DNA of 64,000 nucleotides from Glandiceps talaboti (GCF_964340395.1 NC_135552.1:6069494-6133493), one strand, 5' to 3'. Shown: positions 1 through 11,690, counted from the first letter of the stretch. Made by a program: numbers and translations. Notes: a model not told the origin generated them from the sequence alone.

Positions 1-515
1 AGGCCAAGAAAAAAATTGTTTTCTGGCGAGTTTGAATCACTTAAATACCCTGCCTTGGTCTTCTTTTTTCTCGTGTTTGTGCAGCCAATACAGAGTGCAG
101 ATCCAAGGAAAACACAAAATAAGGTTGGCACGAAATCCCTGAAAACAGAGTCTTTCTCAGTAGTGTAGCGCACGAGTATAAAGTTGGCGTCAGATTCAGA
201 TTCGGATCTGAGGCCATCTGACTGCCTCGGTCTTCTTTTTTCTCATGTTTGTGCAGCCAATGCAGAGTGCAGATCCAAGGAAAACACAAAATAAGGTTGG
301 CACGAAATCCCTGAAAACAGAGTCTTTCTCAGTAGTGTAGCGCACGAGTATAAAGTTGGCGTCAGATTCAGATTCGGATCTGAGGCCATCTGACTGCCTC
401 GGTCTTCTTTTTTCTCATGTTTGTGCAGCCAATGCAGAGTGCAGATCCAAGGGAAACACAAAATAAGGTTGGCATGGAACCCCTAAAAACAGAGTCTTTC
501 TCAGTAGTGTAGAGC
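1..515. repeat. Tandem array, 172-bp unit (about three copies)
   Basis: The same unit starts at about 52, 224 and 396, a period of 172 bp; the last copy stops at about 515 where the large element begins. Copies are nearly identical. Each complete unit carries the motif CGAGTATAAAGTTGGCG followed by CAGATTCAGATTCGGATC, which is also the arm of the palindrome at 10683-10804. The reading frames that run through the array on the minus strand simply repeat with the unit and are not taken as genes. Confidence 0.9.
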
Positions 516-516
516 C

Positions 517-545
517 ACAGTCTGGACATTCGTCACGCATGCGCA
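517..545 (+). repeat. Left terminal inverted repeat, 29 bp
   Basis: Begins ACAGTCTGGACATTCG and pairs without mismatch with 10648-10676. Homology stops immediately inside the element. One unpaired C at 516 separates it from the direct repeat. Confidence 0.9.
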
Positions 546-1896
546 CATTTCAAGTTGCAAATGGCGCGATATTTCAACGTGATTCTACGGAGTAGAAAGC
601 GATTGACGTGATTGAAATATTGCCTGTCCCAAACTAATGCGTAAAGTAATGGAAATGAAAATTCAAGACGAACTATGTCATTATATACTCTTCAAAACAG
701 AGCACTCCAATCGCAATAAAATATAGCCATTATAAAACATTCACCATACAATTAATTTTACCCTTCAAAAGCTGTTTCCCAACAGCTGATGAACTTGCAA
801 GTAAAAGCTCACGAAACGGCCTGGGCTAAGAGAAAACAGCAGGGGCTAACGTTAGTACACTCACTGAGTGTTCCTTGCGCGGAAACACGTAAATGAAGCC
901 CTGCAACATAAAATCTGACGATGCAATGATACAGCATAAGCATCTGTTAGTTTGGTATGGGTCTTTTTCAATCTTTGGCCAATGAATGTTTGTTACTCAA
1001 CACCACAAATCGAGGAAGTGTTTAGAGAAAACGGATGAGTGACATGTTCATATGACTTTTGACCTTATGCAAATAAAATAACTTGGCCTAAACAATAATA
1101 AATAGGTCATACGCCGTGATCGTGACGCAGTTGACGTTTCATTGTCTGTTTTTTTCTCCATACAAATCTGTACATTTTCTACATTAATAAAGAATATGTA
1201 TCGTTTATAAAAGATTATATATATATTGCACATTAGGCAAGAAAAATAAGTAAATAAAAACAGAACCGTAGTTAGAAATAGTGTACTACTAACGTCCCAC
1301 TACGCCGTATACATGACATAGGCCTAGGCGCGGGTAGTCAGATATCGTCTGATATATTTGTTGGCGCCACCTGGCGGGAAGACTGAACAAGCGACCTATC
1401 GGTCAGAATAGCTCCGCTGTTTTTTTTTAATTTAATTTTTTATTTTGGTGACACGTAGAAGTGGTTCAGTTCTTCAGCTCTTCACTATGCAGTTTTGTTT
1501 TAGCGATGCAATAAAGTGGTTAGTGGTTCATATGATGTCTCACTGTAAAACACATTTTACACAGAAGTTGGTAATGTATTGTACTTTTATACCATAGTCA
1601 CCATTTTATAACAAAAATCTACTGTTATGAAAAATTGCACAAAATCTCAGAAAAAAATGACTGGGAAATGTACACAAGAAAAAGAAAAAAAAAGATGATT
1701 TTGAGGTTGGCTATAAATATTTCCATTGTCTTACAGCTTTAACCCTGGGAAATTTTAATGATGAATGAAATAAACTAGGGATCTAAAATAATTTTGAGGC
1801 AATTTGAATTTCAATTTTCTAACAAATTTACCAAGTCAACAACATTCAACTTGTACAAGTTGAGTAGATATATATAGGGAAGAAATGTATTAATCG

Positions 1897-2552
1897 CCAT
1901 CTTAGTTTCCGGACGGCGACAATCCCCGCCAAGTACCAGAAAGAGAGTCATTCTGGCAGCCATACGTTACAGTGGTAACACTCGTTCATGTTCTATTACC
2001 TTTCTAGTCCTGCTTCCATGACGGTGCACGAGTCTGTATTACTGACTTGAGGGGGAGGGACAATTGTCAGAATCGAGTCCCGAATTCCTCCGTATGCAAG
2101 CAGGACTATTACCTTTCATAAAGAAAACACAACGAAATGGTTGAAGTGATCTTTTTTTTTTAAATTTCTTTTCATCACAACAACAAAATCTGCGTGATCA
2201 AAAGTGTTGTAAACTAAACCAGAAAGAATTATCGGACTGGCTAAACTTCCCGATGAACTGGAGTAAGGTCCAAGTCCAAGTAAGCCTCGATAGTACGTGA
2301 GAAAATCATCTCAAACTAGCGATAAAACTTTCAAAATATAACTTGACATGTCTTCATTTGTTAGATTTATACAATTCAAGACGCGTTTTCACTCGAAAAC
2401 AACAATTCTGTGAATAATGACACTCTGAACGCAGCGATTTCTCGGACGATGTTACCACTGTAACTTATGGCTGACAACGACTTGCTTCCGGGTTAGTCCC
2501 TCGTGCATCCGGGTATCTGGGGTTGTCGCCGTACGGAAACTAAGAAAGATGG
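1897..2552. repeat. Nested inverted-repeat (MITE-like) insertion, about 655 bp
   Basis: The left edge reads CCATCTTAGTTTCCGGACGG and the right edge is its near reverse complement, with a small length difference. Further inside, CAGCCATACGTTACAGTGG on the left pairs with the reverse complement of a sequence near 2450-2475 on the right, so the arms extend for 80 bp or more. No coding sequence is seen. Confidence 0.6.
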
Positions 2553-3474
2553 AATTTACAGTGTTTCTTGTGACCGGCGCGGCGCCTGTCAGCAGACTCG
2601 GCCATTTTTTTTCATCATTCCATTGTATTTAAAACTTGTACTTGACATTTCGCAATATTTATAATTCTCAACAAAATACCTCAACATGCCTCACTTCGCT
2701 CGTACTCAAAGCAGCCCCTCGCGGTATGATCACTGATGACATGACGAGAGAACCTTTTCGGATTTACATGTAAAACGGGGAAAGATACGCAAAACATAAT
2801 GCAAAGTCTGAAGCCAAATTAAAGTTGTGATTATTATAATTATTTTTACTTGCCAAATATTTGCATTTTGGAAATGGCAAGACACGTTCATGTCGTTTAA
2901 CTTTACATGTGAACTGTCGGCCAATAAACAAAATTTGGTTGATTCACAGTCCGCAGTTAGACTGCTCTTGCATAACTTCAACCGCATGCCTTCCTTACGC
3001 AAGTTGTTCACTGTCATTCCAAATTGCACGACAATATAGAATTAATCACAAGTTACATGTTATCTGAAAACATCACATTTTTATAGTGGGTCTGAAGTGA
3101 GATTTTAGTGAGTACCAAGAACGTCTTGTGTTGTTGCTTGCTGTGGAAAATCGTCCGGTCAAATGAGGTCAGCTTCAGCTTCTGGTCGAATCAGGATAGA
3201 GTATGCAAATAAGGACGTTGCGGACTGGCTGATTATGTAGAAGGGTGCAGAATTTGGATTTGAAGTTTACAACCCTGTTTCGAATAAACGCTTGTCACTT
3301 CATGCATTTGGGCGCCCAATGCGTAGAATTATGACTATAGCACATATTACATTGCTTGTTTGACGTCAATAGTGTCTTTTGAAAAGTGGCAGTTTACTTA
3401 AAGTCTCGTCGAATGATTTCCAATATGGCGTCGGTCATTATCCTCATTAACATATTCATTTTTTTTTCAAATTA

Positions 3475-3770
3475 CAAAAAAAAAATCATAAAAAATAAAA
3501 ATGAAGATGTGCTGACTTGAAATTTACAAACCTGAGTAAGCTACCCCCTGCGCATCAACACACCAGATATCAAAGCAATCTGACAATAAGTTTTCACGGA
3601 GATGATGAAAATGACATTTTATGAAAAAAAATCATAAAAAATTGAAAATGGCACAGATCAACTTGGCATGAACAAATCTGAATAGCCCCCCCCCCCCCCC
3701 CCCCAGGGAACATGCACACCAAATATCTAAGAATACTGACTGTCACTTCCGGAGAAAATAATGAAAATAT
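3475..3770. repeat. Two tandem copies of an approximately 150-bp dispersed repeat
   Basis: The phrases AAAATCATAAAAAAT, 'catgaacaaacctgaatag'-like text, and 'accagatatc/accaaatatc' followed by 'ggagatgatgaaaat' occur twice in the same order. A 19-base C run (3686-3704) lies in the second copy. Confidence 0.5.
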
Positions 3771-3881
3771 AAAAGTTTGACGGACACCTATGATTCACTC
3801 TACTCTCTATACTCTATACAACCTATACCTAAAGCTACGCTTTCAGCTTTCGCTGACAGCGGAGCTAAAAAAACGAAAGCG

Positions 3882-6800
3882 ATGGATCGTGTTTGCGGTT
3901 TGCGGTCGAAAACACGGTCAAAAGTTAATTGCTCCATTGAAAATCCAGACAAATTTATTAGAGCTGGTAAATCAATGTCATTGGCTGTTGGAGGTGGGAG
4001 AAATACTTTTCTTTGTAGACATCACTACGATTTATTAAGAAGAACGTCAAAGTGTGTCTGTCCATCACCACCATCACCATGGCCACACTCCGGGTCACTC
4101 CAACCATGTCCTACACGTTTGTTGACATTTTTTAAAGAGCTTTGTCATACTGAGATAGGTGGTACACAAATTTGCAGAAAATGTAGAAAGATGGTAGACA
4201 GCTTGGAATCTCCATTTCTAAACCATCCACTTTATGTTCCTCCTCAGAAACGAAAGGTAAGTCTGATAACAATATCCAATTTTACAAGTCACACAGTGCA
4301 CACAAGTCAAGATTCTACTGAACAAATTTATCGAATTTTAAATATTTTTTATTCTATACAGCATAAATATTTATAAATAAATAAATACATAAATAAATAA
4401 ATTTATAAATAAATAAATAGTAATATATTCAAATAAAATAATTATTTTAGCAACTTGAATATTAAAAATGTTAAATTTAATTTTTAAGAAGTAATTTATC
4501 ATATTAGAACGTTCAAGTAATATTTCTCCATTTTTAAAAAAACAATAGACACCTTCAAAAAGTGTTCACAAGATACACTGAATATTACAATTTTACCTTG
4601 ATATCTTTCTAGGAGACAGTTAATTCTATCGACGACAACGATGATGATCATCTACCAAGAGACTCTGGAGAAACAAACTCTCCGGATGAAATAACTTTGC
4701 AAGGTGAGGATGTAACAGTGCGAGGTAGCAATTTCTGTTAAAATATATCAATACTCAGACTCCATGCATACATCATTAATTTAAACATTCTACATACTAA
4801 TTGCAAAATTGAAAACTTTTTTCATTTTTTTTTTATTTCATTTTTTTTTACATTGTGATTTTCTATATCATGGCATACATTGTCAGATTGACTACTTATC
4901 AGCGAAAGAAGATATAACAGTTTGTAAAAATAACATATCAATATATACAAAAAAATATCTTGCCTAGAATACTATTGAGTTTTACAGTGAAATGGTGGTG
5001 GTACAGAACGAGTTCAAACATGTAAGATGCAACTACTTGAATTCTGAAAAAATCTGTCATAGCACCCCTAATGACCAAACTGTATAATCTTTCATCTTTT
5101 AAATTTCATGTAGCTAGTCAATGTCCATGAACAGAGTATATTAAATTGATGTGGTCAATGTATCATTCTCTCTTTTTCAAGCCTTGTTGGCAAACTTCAA
5201 CAGTCCCTGAAAGTTCAAGAGAATCCAACACCTTTGATGGACTACAACCGTATGTTGTCATTTTCAGAGCAACATGCGCCAGGACTCTATCATATGATAC
5301 ACAAGTCGATCTCTACCGACAAGCAACACAGTGTGTCCAGGGAGGTATTACAACACCAACGGACATCTTCGTTGTTGCATACACTTTGCTATTTCAGGTA
5401 ACTGTAGGACTTCAACATCTTCTTTACACTTTCTACCTATATTTAAAAAAAAGAAGTCATGTTAGTACAATTCTTGATTAATATTCAACAACTATCTGAT
5501 ATTTCTTGTGTTTAGGTCACAAGTTACAAATGAAATTCCTATGGTAGTTGGTCAGCACATGGCGCAACATGGTACATCAAGTACAGCACTGGCATTAGGT
5601 CCAGTTTTTGGATTTGGACTGAATCCAAGGACAATACGCAGAACTAAAAACAGGATAGCCAGTGGTCACAACCAAATAGTGGCAAATATCAAATATCTTG
5701 GAGGTAAATTCAAATTTTCTAGAGTATTTTCTACACTTTGCCATAATTTATTACTGATGTATCTTAGGGAGTTCAAGTTTTTAACACATCTCATGGACAT
5801 TCACAAGTGGGGTAGTGAGTAGTCACAAAAGCAGACCAATAGCTGGCCTTTCAGACTGAGGCCTCTTTTGAGCCACACTTGTCCAGTTTATAGCTGTCTT
5901 TTTGAGAGGTCATACAAAACCTAAAAGCTATAGTAAAGTCAGCATTATCTTTGTTCCTATTTTATGAAATATAATCAACAAAACATTTTTTTGATCTTTT
6001 ACATTGACAGAAGGAAAAATTTGGAATGTTAATAATCGATGATTATACAGTCATAAGGACACCGAGACTACCAGACCGGACTAACAAAGCCTCAAGTGTC
6101 ATCAATATGGCTACTAGTATGTTTGACCTGCCACCTATTGATGCAATTAGAAGGCCACAAAAAACACATTCTGAAATCGATCTTGCTGGTCAGCTTGTCA
6201 GAGGTGGTGCTAATCCCAAGATTTTACAAGAGGACTTTGCCCACTTCATGGCTTCAATGTTGATCTATTCCTTTTATGAAAACCTACCACAACATTATCA
6301 CACCATTGACATCAGCAGAGCCATGAAAAGTATCAAAGAATTAAGGTGAGATTCTAGTGATGTATTTGCATCATTTGTGTATAATACATTCATACTACAA
6401 GTGAGCCAAGGTTCACTATCTTTTAAAGACCTTCATGATTCTTACATACACTAGTTAGATCAACTGTATTGGTCAACAGTCGTCTGTAAAACAGTTGTGA
6501 CACAGATGTCATCTCATTCAATGTGTGACTTATAGAATGGGGTGGAGGATGAAGTAGGTTTAGTTCCATAGGACTTTGAATCCCATTGTACAATGTATTT
6601 CAAAGTTCTTACAAAATATTAGAAGTTTAATTGGATGTTTAAAAAGTTAAATGTGAATTACACCTTGGTGTTGTGATGTCACTGGGGTATGTCTTGACAA
6701 ACATACCAAATGCTAGCCTAGTGATAACATATATTAACTATGGTAGATTCACATAATTTAATGTATGGGTCCAATCATAGTACTCAGATTAATCATGTGA

Positions 6801-9739
6801 TGATGACGATTATATTATGCCATATTTTTGCTAAATTAGGTGCATTATTGGTAGTACTGACTTGTTTACCTGTTGCATTTACAGAGTATATTCACAGTGT
6901 GATCAACATGACTACGACACCCTAAACACGTCACTTCTTATTGATTGTCAAGAACAGACCCTGAAAAAGTACACAGACTATGTGTCAATAGTCGATAACA
7001 TATTTGACTGCACACCTGAGCTAGCAGACTATTTAAAGCAGTTCACAATGCCCGCGACAGGTGATTGGCCAACATGGTTGAATTTAAAGCGGTTGGTAGC
7101 TCGTTCATCTGACTTGTCACCACTTGTTGGTTTAGTTCCTGAATTAGGTTCATTTCATATTTATCTTAATTTTGCTGAGACCACAGTTATTCTCTATCAT
7201 TTTTTCTTTGAGAAGTTGTATTCTGATGTCTTCAGGGGCAAACTGGCCAATCGTCCAAAGCCACACAGGGTGTCCCTGGTAATTACAACTGCATACCTTG
7301 GATGGACCCTTGTTCGTGAAGCCATACTTGACCAGTTTGGCCCTTGCAAAGACATAGAATACACATCTCTGTTGTATTTGTTGGATACCCTTGTACCTCT
7401 TGCATTCTTCCTCTATTCTGTCATTTTCCGCTCTGGTGATACTGGTCTTTACTTTCAAAGCATGAGATATGTTATCATTTCTTTTATATGTTTTCATAGA
7501 CATCATTATAATCGTGCTACTTTGTCTTGGTTGAGTGACATGTTGTTTCAGATGAACAGCTTCCCTGATTATCACCATGTTCGGCTAATGCACTTACCCA
7601 TCATGACTGAGAAGAAAATAGAGATATTCCACAGCCTACTGGCTGCTCACACCAGATATAGTACAGTTGCAGATGACATTAGAAAGGCAGCCAAAAATAT
7701 CAATCTGCAGGAACCTTCACCAGTAGAGAAGTTGTTGAGATACAACCCAACAAAGAAGGGTGATTCTATTGGTAATATGTGGGTATTGGCAGGAAGGACC
7801 GCCAGGTTTATAGTATCATTATTTCAGCAAGTGGCTTCAAATCAAGGCAAAACACTGAAAGTAAGGATAATTATGAATTTTTCGTATCTCTGTAGATGTT
7901 AATAGTGGTGATGGGATAGTAAAAATTCAACATTGTCCTGTGTATCCTGTGAATTGATAATGCATAATTCATCATATATTTTATCACTGTTAAATACATA
8001 CATTTTTAAAAAAAATTCCTACTGAAGTATTTTTGAGTCATTCTGTTTTTTCTCTATTTTTGATTTTATGTTATTTCCAGTTACCAGTGAATGGTGTGTA
8101 TTCGAGATACCACTTACCAACATTTGATAATGTCATCGACAACAGGTGTCTTCCATTGGGCTACCATTTCCTCTCCAAACAACCTGACAGTGAACCAAAT
8201 CAGAGTTTACAGTAAGTAAGAATTTACATATTAATGACTTATTGTGAACCTTAAAATTGCCATTTTACAATGTAACAGAGAAATGAACATTGCTAATAAA
8301 GAACTGTACCTTGACAGCTTATCTGACATGGTACATAAAATCATGCACAATGTTATCCTGTAATTCAATTTGACTTTCTATGGTTTAGTTCTGAATAATT
8401 TAACTTTGAATCTGCACATACATTTAGTACAATATTCAATTTGTCTTTACTTTTTAACTTATGGTAATTACATTTATTTCTCAAACTGCCTTTCAGGTGT
8501 GACTATATTAACTGTCAGCAACCGAAAGTATCCTCAAAAGCAGAGATAGTACTACTTCCATGTGGGCATTGTTATCACCAAGTCTGTTTCAATACTTATA
8601 TACACGGAAATGGTTGCCTCACGTGTACTCCACTCCTTCAAGAAGTTGAATTATTGGCAACCGCATTAAATAAGACAATACTAGGAAAATCGAATGAGGA
8701 TCCAGATGTTTCTCATGATGGCATAAGCCAAGATTCTGACAAAAATGACTATGAACAACATACAAATACAGCAGACAGTAACTTCTATCAGTCATGCACA
8801 TTCACAAACACATTACAAAATGAAATTAAGAACTACTCTCCAATAGTCATGCCAACATACGCAAACATTACAGAAGCTAACACAGAAAAGGAAATGAACA
8901 CTACAGACTCTCACAGAGACATCCAACAATCGCTTGTCCAGCATAAAGAAACACAAAACAAAGACAAAGCACCACACAGAGAAACAAACCCACCACACAC
9001 AGGGGACAACCCACCACACACAGAGATCAACCCATCACACACAGGAGACAACCCACAACACACAGGGGACAACCCACCACACACAGGAGACAACCATCCA
9101 CAAACAGGTCCACAGTCAATGAAAACAAGAATACAATGCATGCAGAATCACATGCCCACACAGTTCATCTATCTAACAAAACTAACCATTCCTGCTTCTT
9201 CTCACAAACATGTAAATATATGGACACTCCCTTTGGATCTCTGCCAGTCTAACATGCACTATAACCCTACACTGACAGGAAGTAATGCATGTACACTGAT
9301 TGCCATTCTCTTCTCATCAAACTTTATCTCACAAATCAGGCATTCTTCTTCCCACATTCCTGACCAATCTCTCAGTCCAGCATTTCTTCAGATGTTAATA
9401 CACTGCATACTGAATGGTAATGCAATACATGATGATTACATAACACAAATGCATTCATCACATACATGTACTGGACAACTCAACTTTGGTGTCCACGATG
9501 CAGTTACATTTCTAAGTCCTTTGCTACATGTGAGGGACATTGGTCAAGAAGTAGGCCCTGTCTATCTAAAGGTCAATTCTTCCCAAACAAACCAATCACA
9601 CCTTCTATATTACCTCATCCAACTCACACACACAAACAACACTGCACTCATATACATACGAAATGGTCGTTCATATTTATTTATGTTTGTAAATAATAGA
9701 ATAATTTTTGTAGATACACATTCTCATTCCAGCTCTTAA
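3882..9739 (+). CDS. Element-encoded DUF6589-like / RING-H2 / cysteine-protease-like protein (candidate transposase)
   Basis: Exons by splice signals and phase: 3882-4256, 4613-4703, 5182-5397, 5516-5703, possibly 5772-5806, 6011-6345, 6885-7860, 8081-8211, 8497-9739; about 1,190 residues. All junctions from 5397 onward keep phase, assuming the short 5772-5806 exon; the join 4703/5182 does not, so an exon or boundary there is missing. Domain order: Cys/His-rich N-terminus (CGLRSK...CRHHYDLLRR...CRKC), acidic linker, a core that I recognise as DUF6589-like (RSQVTNE, MLIIDDYTVIRT, the Tyr/His-rich FHRHHYNRATLSWLSDM), RING-H2 (C-x4-C, CGHCYHQVC, C-x2-C), degenerate NPPHTGD repeats, and a C-terminal domain with SNACT and VDTHSH. 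The start is the first ATG in the open frame of exon 1; upstream exons are possible. Position between terminal repeats suggests a transposase, but catalytic residues are not proven. Confidence 0.8.
8497..9739 (+). other. Last exon: RING-H2 finger, heptapeptide repeat and protease-like C-terminus
   Basis: After the acceptor TTTCAG at 8496 the frame encodes a RING-H2 pattern: CDYINC, about 15 residues later LPCGHCYHQVC, then GCLTC. At about 8985-9105 a 21-bp unit gives repeated NPPHTGD/NPSHTGD heptads. The last roughly 180 residues include TLTGSNACTLIAIL (candidate catalytic Cys) and, near the end, RIIFVDTHSHSS (candidate catalytic His). This Cys...Asp-x-His arrangement recalls papain-fold deubiquitinases of the herpesvirus tegument type and similar domains seen beside transposases in other animals. 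The function is inference. The stop codon is at 9737-9739. Confidence 0.65.
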
Positions 9740-10104
9740 AGAGACAACCATAATCGCTATGGCTCGTTAGTTTTGTCAGTTACAATGTAGTACGTCTCAT
9801 ATTGAGGAATTGCCAATGGTTTTGTATGGGTCACTGAGTGATAATCAGCATTATGGCTCATTAACTATAGTGAAATATTGAATTGCACAAAATGTTTACT
9901 TATGGTGAGAGTGTGATTTTTACCAATCATATATATATATCTACATTATAAACATATATAGTGTCTGTAACTTTAATCAGTTGTACATAGATACTACAGC
10001 TCTTCACTTAAAAACCAGCTACGTATACCAAGGTACAATGTAAATATTTATAATTTTGATATACTGTAAATATTTTATACACTGTATTATATTTATATAA
10101 ATCA

Positions 10105-10110
10105 AATAAA
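10105..10110 (+). promoter_or_regulatory. Candidate poly(A) signal of the element gene
   Basis: AATAAA lies about 365 bp after the stop codon in an AT-rich stretch, still inside the element. The rest of 9740-10647 shows no reading frame of note. Confidence 0.4.
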
Positions 10111-10647
10111 TTGATAATTTTTATTCAACAGATGGTAAATTTGGAGAATAAGACTTTTTATTTAAGCAAATGTACATAGGTAACATTTAATGTCACTGTA
10201 CAAATACATATACATGCAAACATTATCATAATAGTATACACGTGCATACAAATTACAACAGTGTACATCTTAACATGAATTATTAGTCTTACCTGTTGTT
10301 TGATATCATTTCAATACATTTATTATAATCTGAATGTTGGAAACGATACTAACACGGCGAAAATATATGTTGAAAAAAGATGAGGATGCACCCAACCCAA
10401 TCATCCAATGGTTCTTACCGTAGATTGTGAAACGTGGTCACATAATATGGCTTTGAGGAGTTTTCGTGCTGCATGTAATACCAATATACCAATACAATTG
10501 TGAGCTTTATCTCTCTCGGGCATAATTGGAATAATCCACGTAACTTTTTTGAGACTAGTGTAAACGTTAGATACAGCAAATTGTGTTTTTGGTATGGCAT
10601 CTACCGTATTGACAGTCCACCATGTAGCACAATGTGTTTATATTTTC

Positions 10648-10676
10648 TGCGCATGCGTGACGAATGTCCAGACTGT
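10648..10676 (-). repeat. Right terminal inverted repeat, 29 bp
   Basis: Exact reverse complement of 517-545, ending CCAGACTGT, followed at once by AGAGC and the resumption of the 172-bp repeat unit. Confidence 0.9.
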
Positions 10677-10682
10677 AGAGCA

Positions 10683-10804
10683 CGAGTATAAAGTTGGCGT
10701 CAGATTCAGATTCGGATCTTAGGCCATCTGACGCTAAAAATATTGTGTTCATAAGATAACGCTACCTGTATCTGAATCTGAATCTGACGCCAACTTTATA
10801 CTCG
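10683..10804. repeat. Short palindromic (MITE-like) end sequence
   Basis: The arm beginning CGAGTATAAAGTTGGCG at 10683 is repeated as its reverse complement ending at 10804, about 35 bp per arm with one or two mismatches, around a spacer of about 50 bp. The left arm is the same motif found once per unit in the 172-bp array at 1-515, so array and palindrome are parts of one older repeat cut by the large element. Confidence 0.75.
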
Positions 10805-10834
10805 TTCGATCGATTAATCACTCAAATTGGTCAT

Positions 10835-11690
10835 TAATATTCATCGGATTATTATTTACCGTGAATTTACGTGGGGTAGGAAGCCATTGAGGCTTTTAAA
10901 GACCCCTTACTGTTCTGAGGTGGTTATCAATACAAGGTTTAAAATGATTAACTGATGAATTAGCAATAACCCTTTCTGGTAAACTGTTCCAAATGTCTAC
11001 GACACGTTGACTGAAAAAATATTTACGAATATCCAATCTGGATCTGTCCTTAAATAATTTCAAACTGTGTCCTCTTGTTGTCGAAGTAGATACGTTGAAA
11101 AACACAACTGGCTCAACGAGAGTATGCCCATGGAAAAGTTTATACACTGCCAGCAAATCTGCTCTGATCCGTCTGGTTTCTAAAGTTGTCAGTTTCAATA
11201 CGCGTAACCTGTCCTCATAATTCAAGCCACCAAGCTGCGGAATCATCCTGGTGAACCGACGCTGCACTTTTTCCAAAAACACAATATCCCTATTCGCATG
11301 AGGGGACCACACTGGGGAAGCATAGTCAAGGTGTGGACGAACTAGCGATTTATAGAGTGGCAATAGAATATCCTTCAATTTGCAGGTGAATGTTCTTTTT
11401 ACCATACCAAGTACTCGATTTGCTTTATTTACCTTCCCTGCGATATACAGTTTCGGTTTCAGTGAGTTGTGAATCAAAACCCCTAGATCTGTTTCAGACT
11501 CTACAGATGACAATCTACTACCATTCATGGTGTACGGATAGTTGGGATTATTGTAACCCACATGCATGACCTTACACTTGCTCACGTTGAATAGCATTTG
11601 CCAGTCACTAGACCAATCAATTAAGGTTTCCAAGTCTTTCTGTAGCACTTCCGCATCGTCTTCAGATACAAGTTTCAGTATCAGTTCTTG
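10835..11690 (-). mobile_element. 5'-truncated non-LTR retrotransposon (CR1/L2/Jockey-like), RT C-terminal part
   Basis: On the minus strand an open frame runs from about 11690 to a stop at 10896, with no disabling mutation. It encodes the end of a LINE reverse transcriptase: LQKDLETLIDWSSDWQM, FNVSKCKVMHVG, DLGVLIHNSLK, LYKSLVRPHLDYASPVWSP, LEKVQRRFTRMI, and further to VVDIWNSLPERVI. These motifs are typical of the thumb and C-terminal region of CR1/L2/Jockey-like pol proteins. The catalytic palm (FADD) is absent because the copy is 5'-truncated at about 11690. A short 3' untranslated tail follows to about 10835. Exact clade uncertain. Confidence 0.85.

Larger units (their letters stand above)
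546..3881. other. Upstream non-coding part of the large element
   Basis: No exon is recognised here. It holds a nested palindromic insertion (1897-2552), a short C tract (3686-3704), a twofold dispersed repeat (3475-3770) and a TATAAA-like stretch near 3767. Extra 5' exons of the element gene could be present but none is supported by a clear motif. Confidence 0.5.
516..10676 (+). mobile_element. Approximately 10.16-kb DNA transposon-like element with one multi-exon gene
   Basis: A 29-bp sequence at 517-545 is the exact reverse complement of 10648-10676. Both ends abut the same short direct repeat: AGAGC at 511-515 and 10677-10681, extendable to TGTAGAGC at 508-515 and 10674-10681 if the terminal TGT is counted. 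Removing the element rejoins the interrupted 172-bp repeat unit, whose intact copies read TGTAGCGCACGAG at this point. The interior holds the multi-exon gene at 3882-9739, open in every exon, plus about 3.3 kb of upstream non-coding DNA. Seen: inverted repeats, direct repeats, empty-site match and a coding interior. Inferred: that the gene product is the transposase. An 8-bp duplication would suit hAT or KDZ (Kyakuja/Dileera/Zisupton) type elements. Confidence 0.85.

Noticed and set aside
41-461. Two minus-strand frames of about 80 residues with the same protein sequence
   Set aside because: They are the 172-bp tandem repeat read twice; no start context, splice signal or domain.
7150-7578. 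142-residue minus-strand frame
   Set aside because: Antisense to the large coding exon 6885-7860, whose plus-strand frame joins its neighbours in phase.
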